Shown here in pieces: positions 7,992 to 14,546 of a stretch of 64,000 nt of DNA. The stretch is taken from positions 2,356,001 to 2,420,000 of the forward strand of contig JAFLBI010000001.1 of assembly GCA_017303835.1 (NCBI GenBank). The letters run 5' to 3'. This stretch comes from Chitinophagales bacterium (GTDB lineage: Bacteria > Bacteroidota > Bacteroidia > Chitinophagales > Chitinophagaceae). Every line of letters begins with the position of its first letter. Position 1 is the stretch's first letter. The notes beneath the pieces were generated by a model. That model was not told the DNA's origin, made no database searches, and was given only the letters and a program-made list of their open reading frames with translations. The position numbers and the translations under genes are program-made.

Positions 7992-8510
7992 TTAATCTAA
8001 ATACATCTCTATTTCTTCTTTGATACGTCTTCTCAATCTTTCTGTCCCGCCAAAGTCAATAAAACCGCCATCTGTACTTCCATGTCCTTGCACACTAAAA
8101 CAAACTTGTTTTTCGTCATAATACAAGTGAATGTCAAAACTTGACAACCAAAAGCTTTTTTGGTAGCGAAATAAGTAGTAATTGTCATTAAAGCCATAAG
8201 GTGTCGAGCCAAAGTTTACAATTGTATTTTTCAGTGCTTCTTTTTTGTCGTCTAAAGATTTTAAACTGTCAATAGTGATGATTTTAAAACGATTAGGTAA
8301 TTTATAGAGTCCATATGTACCCATCAAAAACAAAAAAGTGAAGCAGGAATAATGAAATGTATGGTTTCCCTTGAATTTGTCTGGCTTTGTAATTAAGAAG
8401 AAAAGTAAAGTAAGACTTAAAGCGATTGTTAGAATACAAAGTCCGAAATACCAGTATCTGTCAAACCAGTTTTTCTTTTTTATTCGCTCTTCAAATTTTT
8501 GGTATGTCAT
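7992..8510 (-). CDS. Hypothetical membrane-anchored protein (cassette 4)
   Basis: 172 residues from the ATG at 8508-8510 (MTYQKFEERIKKKNWFDRYW). The longer frame to 8573 would run through site C and is rejected. Two membrane segments lie near residues 20-40 and 55-72, followed by a soluble domain of about 95 residues with a FDIHLYYDEKQVCFSVQGHGS strand pair. I recognise no family. The sequence is visibly more AT-rich than the core genes nearby. It is the only gene of its cassette, 18 bp from the cassette start and 9 bp from the site after it. Confidence 0.6.
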   Translation of the reverse strand: MTYQKFEERIKKKNWFDRYWYFGLCILTIALSLTLLFFLITKPDKFKGNHTFHYSCFTFLFLMGTYGLYKLPNRFKIITIDSLKSLDDKKEALKNTIVNFGSTPYGFNDNYYLFRYQKSFWLSSFDIHLYYDEKQVCFSVQGHGSTDGGFIDFGGTERLRRRIKEEIEMYLD

Positions 8511-8519
8511 TTTAAGCTT

Positions 8520-8716
8520 GCCTACAACGAGCAGGGCTTTATGCAGGTTGGGAATTGTTATCCGTCCGCCCACAACCGCTGCTGATTAAAAATATAAAGT
8601 TGAATTTAAGAACTAAAGTTGAGATTTATTCGTCCAGCCCGAACCACAGCCTGGGTTTGCAATTTGCTGATGTTTGCTGGTCATGCCCAACTTGCATAAA
8701 ACCCAATGTTGGTGGC
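8520..8716 (-). repeat. Cassette site C (attC-like inverted repeat)
   Basis: 197 bp from GCCTACAAC (8520-8528) to GTTGGTGGC (8708-8716). The inner arms GGCTTTATGCAGGTTGGG and the complement of the right arm, GGTTTTATGCAAGTTGGG, match 16 of 18. The central motif AACTAAAGTTGAGATT is at 8611-8626. It begins 10 bp after the stop of the Ntn hydrolase. The right end GTTGGTGGCAGTTTT complements the start of its own cassette at 10174-10188 (14 of 15). Confidence 0.75.
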
Positions 8717-8726
8717 AGTTTTTCAC

Positions 8727-10139
8727 TCACCATACATAAAGTTTTGAATAAATTTTGGGTCCTGTCCCAATGTGCATAAAGTTTTTACTGTCTGCCAAAT
8801 ACTGGTCGTTTACTAAGAACTTGTATGTGTTTTCGCCCTTTGGTAAAGTAACTTCACAAGTCCAATAACCATTTTCCTTTTTCATTTTGATTGGATGCTT
8901 TGTCCATTCTGTAAAGTCACCCATTACTGAAACTTGTTGTGCATCTTCAAAATCTGCCAACTTAAAAATAACTTTTTGATTTTCTTGTCTGCCCCAAAGG
9001 GTGGCTAAATAGTCATTTGGTTTTTGCTCTAAAACATTTGAAAAATATTTATTGCTTTCGTTAATGTTGTTAGCCTTTCTGTTTGCCACGCCTAACCAAG
9101 AGAAAATATTGGTATTATTTGGGTCAAATTCTTTTAGACATTCTAATAGCTTTATTGCATCATGGGGTTGTCCTTTCTCAATCCAACTTATTGCAAGGTT
9201 TATTGCATCGTCATTCTTAAAATTGTATTTGTCAAAAGATGTTTTTCGTAATGTCTTGTACTGTTCAATAGCTGAGTTGATGCCATTGCTTTTATATGTT
9301 TTTTCAAGGATGTTGGTAATACTTGCAGGAAAATAATATTGAATGTCTTTGTGATGTTTTCCTTTTTTTAGTTCTTCTGATAATGCTAAGGTTGAAACTG
9401 TTGTAAAATCATTTTTGTAGTATAAATAAATTGTGCTTGTCTTTAAATTAACTGCCATTGAATAATTTGAGATTAAATTATTAGGAAGTTTTTGAGTTGA
9501 TTTTTCTAAAATATTTGTGATGTCATTTAATTGAAAACTTGTAGTTGAATTTAAGTAATGAGTGGCTACATCTCTTCTATGGCAGGCTTCTTTGTGTCCA
9601 TTATTGATGCAGTAATTTGTCAATGCAAAATTGTTGTCTGTCTTCCGAACAATGTAACCACCTGTAACAGTTGCATAATTTCCACTTGCATCACCTATGA
9701 ATAATTGTACATTTAGAAGTTTTATCAAGTTGTATTTGTTCAGGTATAATAATGCGTCTTCAACTGTCTTACAATTTATAAGCAAGTCGGTTACTACTTG
9801 CTTTTTCCTGTCTTTCTTTTGTTCGTCCTTTACTGCTGTAATTTCATCTATTGCAGTATAATCTAAAAAAAGTCCAAATTCATTTAATCCTCCTTGTGGA
9901 TTTAGTTTATTTAGGAATTTTATTTTTATGTTTAAGTCTGTCCAAATTGTGTAGCCATAACTATTTTTTTGTGCAGGATAATACCACATTCTATACTTTG
10001 TATTTTGAAGTTCATCTTCATTGTTTCCAATCCAAACGTTCTTTCCATCATTCGCCATAAAAATGGTACAGGCATTTACAATAAATGTATTTGTCAACAC
10101 AAAGCATAGCAAAACTGTCTTAAAGATTTTATATATCAT
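8727..10139 (-). CDS. Secreted Ntn (choloylglycine/acyl-amide) hydrolase with TPR and CBM48-like domains (cassette 3)
   Basis: 470 residues from the ATG at 10137-10139. The signal peptide (MIYKIFKTVLLCFVLTNTFI) ends right before Cys in NA-CTIFMAND. The Cys exposed by cleavage is the expected N-terminal nucleophile of linear amide C-N hydrolases (penicillin V acylase/bile-salt hydrolase superfamily), supported by WIGNNED and GGLNEFGLFLDY. TPR-like helices follow near residues 330-395. The last 80 residues form an E-set/CBM48-like domain (VSVMGDFTEWTKHPIKM, ENTYKFLVNDQYLADS). The substrate is unknown. The frame extends to 10310 through site D, but that part is not coding. It is the largest cassette gene and is AT-rich relative to the core. 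Confidence 0.75.
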   Translation of the reverse strand: MIYKIFKTVLLCFVLTNTFIVNACTIFMANDGKNVWIGNNEDELQNTKYRMWYYPAQKNSYGYTIWTDLNIKIKFLNKLNPQGGLNEFGLFLDYTAIDEITAVKDEQKKDRKKQVVTDLLINCKTVEDALLYLNKYNLIKLLNVQLFIGDASGNYATVTGGYIVRKTDNNFALTNYCINNGHKEACHRRDVATHYLNSTTSFQLNDITNILEKSTQKLPNNLISNYSMAVNLKTSTIYLYYKNDFTTVSTLALSEELKKGKHHKDIQYYFPASITNILEKTYKSNGINSAIEQYKTLRKTSFDKYNFKNDDAINLAISWIEKGQPHDAIKLLECLKEFDPNNTNIFSWLGVANRKANNINESNKYFSNVLEQKPNDYLATLWGRQENQKVIFKLADFEDAQQVSVMGDFTEWTKHPIKMKKENGYWTCEVTLPKGENTYKFLVNDQYLADSKNFMHIGTGPKIYSKLYVW

Positions 10140-10179
10140 TTTATGTCTGTTGAATTTGTGTAGGGTACTCAATAAAATT

Positions 10180-10378
10180 GCCACCAACGGTTCAGCGTTT
10201 GCGATGGGCTGGCAATAGCGATTGGTCAGCCTGGTACAAATGCTTAATTGAAAAACTAAAAGTTGAAAATATAAAACATAAGCCGAATAGCAAAGGTCAA
10301 GCTGGAACAACTATTGATGCTTGCAAAAATGCTGAGAACTTAATGTCGAGCCAGCCTATTGCAAACGCACCTGTTAGC
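10180..10378 (-). repeat. Cassette site D (attC-like inverted repeat)
   Basis: 199 bp from GCCACCAAC (10180-10188) to GTTAGC (10373-10378). The arms GCGTTTGCGATGGGCTGGC (10194-10212) and the complement of the right arm, GCGTTTGCAATAGGCTGGC, match 17 of 19. The central motif, AACTAAAAGTTGAAAAT, lies near 10254-10270. It begins 12 bp after the stop of the 178-residue gene. The right end GTTAGCTGTA complements the start of its own cassette at 10963-10972 (10 of 10). Confidence 0.75.
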
Positions 10379-10390
10379 TGTACACCCAAG

Positions 10391-10927
10391 TCAGGCATGA
10401 GGAGGTGTCCTTTTAATTGTACTCAGAACTTTGTACCAGCCGTTGCCTAAGCTGTCAACCGAAACTGTTTCTTCATCTGTCACAAGTGTTTGGCAATCGC
10501 AAACACAATTGTCATTGTAAACCAAGATTAAAGTCTGCCATTTGTTTACAAGAAAATAATTATTAAATGAATGTTTTAGTATAAAACGAATACACTTTGG
10601 TCGGTCAATGTCTATTTGGATTACTTGACCTTTTGAAAATAGGCTTTTGATTTTTTCTCTTTCAGCATTTGTCAAAAAAGAAAATAAACTGTCAACAGCA
10701 TTTGCATTCATATAACCATAAGCGTCAATTTTTGCTAAAGGTGAAAATACAGTTGTACTGTCTTGCGGAATTTTGTCTTTATTGTTTGTCAAAATTTGCT
10801 GAACAGATTTAATGTCTGCGAAGGTGTCTTTATTAATAGTTGTGTCGCTTATTGACGTTGGGAATCCAATGACAACAATTGCGATAATGACTGCAATTGC
10901 AATAGTTGTCCATAAGAATATTTTCAA
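10391..10927 (-). CDS. Hypothetical protein with N-terminal membrane anchor (cassette 2)
   Basis: 178 residues. The frame has no early ATG and apparently starts with TTG at 10927, giving KIFLWTTIAIAVIIAIVVIG as a membrane anchor or signal. The remainder is soluble, with a conserved-looking NCVCDCQTLV segment near residue 140 holding three clustered Cys. I recognise no family. Low GC, single gene in its cassette, 45 bp after the cassette start and 12 bp before site D. Confidence 0.5.
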   Translation of the reverse strand: MKIFLWTTIAIAVIIAIVVIGFPTSISDTTINKDTFADIKSVQQILTNNKDKIPQDSTTVFSPLAKIDAYGYMNANAVDSLFSFLTNAEREKIKSLFSKGQVIQIDIDRPKCIRFILKHSFNNYFLVNKWQTLILVYNDNCVCDCQTLVTDEETVSVDSLGNGWYKVLSTIKRTPPHA

Positions 10928-10966
10928 ACCTTTTTCAAATATTAAGATGTGTCAAAATGGGTTACA

Positions 10967-11096
10967 GCTAACGTTTTCGGGCTTTGCGTTCGGGCGGGTT
11001 TCGGAGCACAAAGTTTCAAATTATTACTAAAGTTCATTAGAGGCACAAAGCCCCAAGTTTGCACGTCAGCCCGCCTGACGCAAAACCCGTGTTAGC
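10967..11096 (-). repeat. Cassette site E (attC-like inverted repeat)
   Basis: 130 bp from GCTAAC (10967-10972) to GTTAGC (11091-11096). The arms CGGGCTTTGCGTTCGGGCGGG and the complement of the right arm, CGGGTTTTGCGTCAGGCGGG, are nearly identical. The central motif TTACTAAAGTTCATT is at 11024-11038. It begins 9 bp after the stop of the gene at 11105. The right end GTTAGCGGTTGTTTT complements the start of its own cassette at 11704-11718 (14 of 15). Confidence 0.78.
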
Positions 11097-11104
11097 GGTT
11101 GTTT

Positions 11105-11461
11105 TTATTCTTTCAATTCTGCTGTCCACTTAATTTGTCCACCTTTTTCACTACAAATTTCAAGTCCACCCATACCATAATCATAGCCCAATGAATATTC
11201 AACTTGTCGATATTTGATAAAGTCTGAAAGCTCTTGAGAAACAGCAATCATCTTATTGAATAAATCCTTTGTTTCGTTAAGTTCTGCTAGAGCTTTGTCC
11301 TTTGATAAATTTTTTAACTCATTGCAAACTGTCCAGCCTGTTACAGTAAAATGTTTGCCGTCTTTGCACCCAAAAGTCAAGTCACCAACTTTGAAAGGGT
11401 GTCCGTCTTGCAGTAAAACAATAGCATTTTTTATGCGATGAATTAGTTCTTCTTCGTTCAT
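11105..11461 (-). CDS. Hypothetical protein (cassette 1, second gene)
   Basis: 118 residues, cytosolic, mostly helical, starting MNEEELIHRIKNAIVLL; no motif recognised. Its ATG overlaps the stop of the upstream 81-residue gene by 4 bp, so the two form a small two-gene unit within cassette 1. The overlap and the sizes are reminiscent of toxin-antitoxin or toxin-immunity pairs, but no residue supports that. It ends 9 bp before site E. Confidence 0.55.
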   Translation of the reverse strand: MNEEELIHRIKNAIVLLQDGHPFKVGDLTFGCKDGKHFTVTGWTVCNELKNLSKDKALAELNETKDLFNKMIAVSQELSDFIKYRQVEYSLGYDYGMGGLEICSEKGGQIKWTAELKE

Positions 11462-11703
11462 TGTCTGTCAATAATTTCTGTGTCCAACAACATTAGGGAT
11501 TGTTGCAATCCTTCGTCAACCAGATTTCCTCTAACAGTTATTTCTAATTTGTCCGAAAGCATTTTCTCGTCAGACTTGTTTTTGAACAAGGCTGTAATCT
11601 GTCTCGTAACACCATTATACTCAATCTCAGTTGAAATGTAATGATGTCCACCGTCAGCACCAGTCGATAATACGTTATAATTTGTCAGTTTGAGTGTCGT
11701 CAT
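11458..11703 (-). CDS. Small hypothetical protein (cassette 1, first gene)
   Basis: 81 residues from the ATG at 11701-11703 (MTTLKLTNYNVLSTGADGG). The longer frame to 11778 crosses the attI-like end and is rejected. No family is recognised; it is probably a beta-rich small domain. The start codon lies only 9 bp from the end of the GTTAGC core of the recombination end at 11713-11718, so expression probably depends on a promoter upstream of that end, as for first cassettes in integrons. Confidence 0.5.
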   Translation of the reverse strand: MTTLKLTNYNVLSTGADGGHHYISTEIEYNGVTRQITALFKNKSDEKMLSDKLEITVRGNLVDEGLQQSLMLLDTEIIDRQ

Positions 11704-11712
11704 AAAATAACC

Positions 11713-11718
11713 GCTAAC
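11713..11718 (-). other. attI-like recombination end (start of cassette 1)
   Basis: On the minus strand GTTAGCGGTTATTTT begins here and matches the end of site E. To its right (towards the recombinase) there is no paired inverted-repeat arm, unlike sites A-E. This is the layout of an integron attI/first-cassette junction. The region 11719-11914 contains no gene; it holds the palindrome at 11833-11878 and presumably the promoter for cassette 1. Confidence 0.5.
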
Positions 11719-11832
11719 TCTAAAATATGCGAAAGTTTTGAGATAATAAAGACTTGTGCAATCTGCCAGAAACAGCAAAAAATCAACGCCTTATAAAAAA
11801 GTGTGGGTGTTTTATGGCAGTAGCGCAATTGC

Positions 11833-11878
11833 AACCGATTAAATTTATTTAAACGTTTATAAGCGTTTAAAATCGGTT
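11833..11878. repeat. Nested palindrome between recombinase operon and array
   Basis: TTTAAACG (11848-11855), 8-bp spacer, CGTTTAAA (11864-11871), with outer arms AACCGATT (11833-11840) and AATCGGTT (11871-11878). The inner repeat has the size of a tyrosine-recombinase core or a dimeric repressor site. It could be the recombinase's own attachment core, an operator for the XRE protein encoded next to it, or a terminator of that operon. Confidence 0.5.
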
Positions 11879-11914
11879 ACTATTTCGTTATGATATCCAA
11901 TTCAGTTTCCTGAT

Positions 11915-12433
11915 TTATACAATCTTTAACGCGATCTTTCTAGATAAACCCAATTCCACAATTTTATACAGTGTATGCAACTCGGGCTCAATCAAATCAT
12001 TTTCCACCCGAGAAATATAGGCCTTACTGGTGCCGCTCTTTTGCGCCAGTGCATCCTGCGATAAACCCTGTGCCTTTCTTGCCCTTCGTATGGCCGCGCC
12101 TAATAAAAACCGCTTTTGTGCAATTGGCTCACTATGCTCAAACAATACTACCGGGTCTATCGCATATGGTTTTTGCATTTCATTTCCACCCATATCTGTA
12201 ATCCTTAACAAAATATTCGGCCAACTCAGGGTTTGCTCAATTAGCTTTAACCGTTTAAACTGTTGCACATCCAGCAATGGATATTCAGGATCTGTTTTCT
12301 TTATCCGCCATTGTTTGAAGAGCCGCGCAAAATCAATGCGCCTGGTTTCTCCATTGTTAAACACACAAACCACCTCAAACCCCTTTACAGAAACCAGTTT
12401 TAAGATGCGTGGTATTTTATTGGCTCTTTTCAT
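11915..12433 (-). CDS. DUF2442-like plus XRE-family HTH protein
   Basis: 172 residues. The N-terminal half (VSVKGFEVVCVFNNGETRRIDFARLF, then ITDMGGNEMQKPYAIDPVVLF) resembles DUF2442. Residues about 112-165 form an XRE/HTH_3 domain (GAAIRRARKAQGLSQDALAQKSGTS with KAYISRVEND). DUF2442 proteins are typically encoded beside DUF4160 proteins as toxin-antitoxin-like pairs, and here the antitoxin-like part is fused to a DNA-binding domain. Its ATG overlaps the stop of the DUF4160 gene (ATGA), and it is the last gene of the recombinase operon. It may repress its own operon, possibly including the recombinase. Confidence 0.75.
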   Translation of the reverse strand: MKRANKIPRILKLVSVKGFEVVCVFNNGETRRIDFARLFKQWRIKKTDPEYPLLDVQQFKRLKLIEQTLSWPNILLRITDMGGNEMQKPYAIDPVVLFEHSEPIAQKRFLLGAAIRRARKAQGLSQDALAQKSGTSKAYISRVENDLIEPELHTLYKIVELGLSRKIALKIV

Positions 12434-12675
12434 TTTTTTAAACCCGGGTTTAGCTCATAAAAATTCTGTAACAACCATGCCGTTCTACCATCTTCTTTCA
12501 TCCACTTTCTGCATTTCCGTAGTACCGAAACCGGAAGATGTCCGGCAAGGATAGCACCTGATTGTATTTCCAACAGCGCTTCATCTCCACCATACCGTAG
12601 ATGTATATGTGGCGGTAAATGATCACGACTGTATACCTCCACTTTAATTCCCTCAAACAAATGCAAGGTAGGCAT
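12430..12675 (-). CDS. DUF4160 family protein
   Basis: 81 residues from the ATG at 12673-12675 (MPTLHLFEGIKVEVYSRDHL). The family pattern is clear: HLPPHIHLRYGGDEALLEIQSGAILAG, followed by a helical tail. DUF4160 proteins occur with DUF2442 partners in modules thought to be toxin-antitoxin-like; the activity is unproven. The start follows the recombinase stop by a single base, and the end overlaps the next gene by 4 bp, so the three genes form one tightly coupled operon. Confidence 0.8.
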   Translation of the reverse strand: MPTLHLFEGIKVEVYSRDHLPPHIHLRYGGDEALLEIQSGAILAGHLPVSVLRKCRKWMKEDGRTAWLLQNFYELNPGLKK

Positions 12676-12676
12676 T

Positions 12677-13810
12677 TTAGTAATTTTTGTTGCCGAATTT
12701 GGTAACAAAATTCAGGTGTAGATCATCCAGCGGACTAACCACTTTCAATAAATCCTTATTGGTGGTATGGAGATAACGTAAGGTGGTCTTGATATCCTGA
12801 TGGCCAAGCAGCTTTTGAATGATGCTGATATCTGTGCCCTTATCCAGCAAGTGTGTGGCAAAACTATGCCTCAATGCATGTATTGACCCGTCCTTACATA
12901 TACCTGCTTTCCGCTTTGCCTCCTGTAAAACAATTTGCAGCGATCTGGTACTATAGGGTGTGCCCGGCTCCTGCCCAGCAAACAAATACCCTTGTTTATC
13001 TGGGCGGTACTGTCTGGCATACGCACGCAAAATCACCAATAGTACCGGACTTAATTGAACCAATCTGTCTTTCTTTCCTTTGGCTCTTTCTACCAATATA
13101 CACCTGCGGTCTGGCATAATATTGGCCGTCTTTATACTCACCACTTCACTCACCCGCATACCGGTACTATAACAAAGCATCAGCATGGCCTTATGTTTGA
13201 TGTTTTGTACCACCTGTATAATGCGCACCACTTCATCTTGAGAAAAAAAACGCGGAATCTGTAGTGGTTTTTTTGGCCTCGGTATCTCCCATAAAAATCT
13301 TGGTCTATGCAATACCTGCTCAAAATAAAATTTGATCGCATTAAGCCGGCTGTGTAAGGTGTTTTCAGAAAGGCCCAATTCAACGGCGCAATAAAGCATA
13401 TACCTGCGCAAGTGTTCTGGCTGCAAGTCTTCCACCGGTACATCACCCAACTTCATGAGTAACTGGGTAAACTCATTTCGGTATGTCGTAATCGTGGATC
13501 TGGAATATTTTTTTAAAATCAACTGCTCTACTATCCGCTTCAACTGCAACAAATTTTTCTCGCTAATCCTTGTTCGTTGTTGCGGCAATGCCCGTATTGT
13601 TGGTTCTGCTGTTGTTTCAGCATCCGGCATTAACCCAACCATTCGGCGGTTCTCCGGCGTATCCGGAATATGCCAAGCACCATGGGTTTTACTCCACCGA
13701 GCATCCGCTATACCGCGAATACGTTTATTCCAGCTACTCTTTGTTGAAAAGCGCAACAAGATTCTGTGTGCGCCCCTGTGTTCAATAATTTGTGCAATAG
13801 TTTCCTCCAT
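12677..13810 (-). CDS. Tyrosine recombinase (Xer/phage-integrase type), candidate cassette recombinase
   Basis: 377 residues from the ATG at 13808-13810. An N-terminal domain of about 80 residues (SSWNKRIRGIADARWSKTHGAWHIP) is typical of Bacteroidota integrases. A SAM-like core-binding domain follows (YSRSTITTYRNEFTQLL), then the catalytic domain with the full set of residues: Arg in TGMRVSE, Lys in AKGKKDR, HALRHSFATHLL, LLGHQDIKTT and Tyr in LRYLHTT. The ending VVSPLDDL resembles the SPLDAL end of IntI1, but the additional IntI segment before HxLR seems absent. It leads an operon with the DUF4160 and XRE genes and lies next to the cassette array, which makes it the obvious candidate to move the cassettes. 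This link is inference. Confidence 0.88.
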   Translation of the reverse strand: MEETIAQIIEHRGAHRILLRFSTKSSWNKRIRGIADARWSKTHGAWHIPDTPENRRMVGLMPDAETTAEPTIRALPQQRTRISEKNLLQLKRIVEQLILKKYSRSTITTYRNEFTQLLMKLGDVPVEDLQPEHLRRYMLYCAVELGLSENTLHSRLNAIKFYFEQVLHRPRFLWEIPRPKKPLQIPRFFSQDEVVRIIQVVQNIKHKAMLMLCYSTGMRVSEVVSIKTANIMPDRRCILVERAKGKKDRLVQLSPVLLVILRAYARQYRPDKQGYLFAGQEPGTPYSTRSLQIVLQEAKRKAGICKDGSIHALRHSFATHLLDKGTDISIIQKLLGHQDIKTTLRYLHTTNKDLLKVVSPLDDLHLNFVTKFGNKNY

Positions 13811-13891
13811 AAGCAAGGTTTTGCTTCATCAGAGGTTACTGATACGAATATACTAAACCGGCTTAGTTATATAATTCAGATAGACATGTTT

Positions 13892-13912
13892 TACCCAATT
13901 AACACCGCCGCC
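13892..13912. repeat. Copy of the nadA 3' end (direct repeat, left)
   Basis: The 21 bases from 13892 match 14548-14568, inside the last codons of nadA, at 19 positions. The copies are in direct orientation and flank the second parDE module. It may be the mark of integration at the nadA 3' end. Confidence 0.45.
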
Positions 13913-13916
13913 CGAT

Positions 13917-14216
13917 TCAATCATTCAACCGATTTTCAATATCCATGCTTTGGTGTAAAATCCTGATGACTTCAATTTCAGTTTTACTGTCTATTGCTCG
14001 GTAAAAAATAACATGCGACTTTACTTTAGCAGAGCGATAGTTTTTTCGAATATGGCTGCAATCCTTTCCTGATGCAGGATGGTTTGCCAGGTATTCAATT
14101 TCGTCGATGATCAAATTAATATATCTATCCGCCTGTGCTAATGACCAGTTCTCAACAGTGTACAACCAAATCTGCTCAATATCTTCAGCAGCTTTAACAC
14201 TAAGTTGATAACCCAT
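13917..14216 (-). CDS. parE: ParE/RelE-family toxin 2
   Basis: 99 residues, same family as the toxin at 7170-7469 and clearly related to it: KAAEDIEQIWLYTVENWSLAQADRY, then VKSHVIFYRAID and EVIRILHQSMDIENRL. The predicted role is gyrase poisoning, held in check by the ParD encoded upstream. The start overlaps the end of parD2 by 17 bp. The module lies between the recombinase operon and nadA, outside the recognised cassette sites, and is flanked by a 21-bp direct repeat. Confidence 0.85.
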   Translation of the reverse strand: MGYQLSVKAAEDIEQIWLYTVENWSLAQADRYINLIIDEIEYLANHPASGKDCSHIRKNYRSAKVKSHVIFYRAIDSKTEIEVIRILHQSMDIENRLND

Positions 14217-14460
14217 TGGTCAAATGTTGATCATGCAAGTTTTTGAGGAATTTTTTTCGGTCAAAGTTTTGTACAAAACCCGACTGCTCACCCTTTTTCA
14301 ATTCCTTGATTAAGGCATTTTTTTGATTTTCTTCTTGTTCAAAAAGACGTAAAGCTGCGCGTACAACTTCACTAGCAGAAGAGAAACGGCCACTTTGTAC
14401 CTGATGGTTGATAAAATTATCAAAGTAATCTCCCAATAAAATGGAGGTGTTCTTAGCCAT
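14200..14460 (-). CDS. parD: ParD-type antitoxin 2
   Basis: 86 residues from the ATG at 14458-14460 (MAKNTSILLGDYFDNFINHQ). Ribbon-helix-helix N-terminus and the diagnostic FSSASEVVRAALRLFEQEE block; paralogue of the ParD at 7462-7713. An in-frame start at 14487 would place the operator inside the gene and is rejected. It is probably autoregulated through the palindrome at 14480-14498. Confidence 0.87.
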   Translation of the reverse strand: MAKNTSILLGDYFDNFINHQVQSGRFSSASEVVRAALRLFEQEENQKNALIKELKKGEQSGFVQNFDRKKFLKNLHDQHLTNGLST

Positions 14461-14479
14461 AACTACAACTTTGATCGAA

Positions 14480-14498
14480 TATACCAATTCTTGGTATA
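14480..14498. promoter_or_regulatory. Putative ParD operator 2
   Basis: Perfect palindrome TATACCAA (14480-14487), ttc, TTGGTATA (14491-14498), 20 bp upstream of parD2. It shares the TACCAA-N3-TTGGTA core with the first parDE operator. Confidence 0.6.
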
Positions 14499-14546
14499 TA
14501 CAACAAGTTTACAGCAGCGTTTTCCTGTGTTTAACTTTTTAAATAT

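Noticed and set aside
10140..10310. Upstream extension of the Ntn hydrolase
   Set aside because: It would place the signal peptide inside and read through site D; the ATG at 10139 gives a proper signal peptide.
7004..11096. Sites A-E as ordinary terminators or REP-like elements
   Set aside because: They are too long, lack T-runs, and their ends agree per cassette rather than per site, which terminators or REPs do not explain.
6312..14498. Region as a prophage or conjugative element
   Set aside because: No structural phage, relaxase, mobilisation or transposase genes are seen; only one recombinase operon is present.
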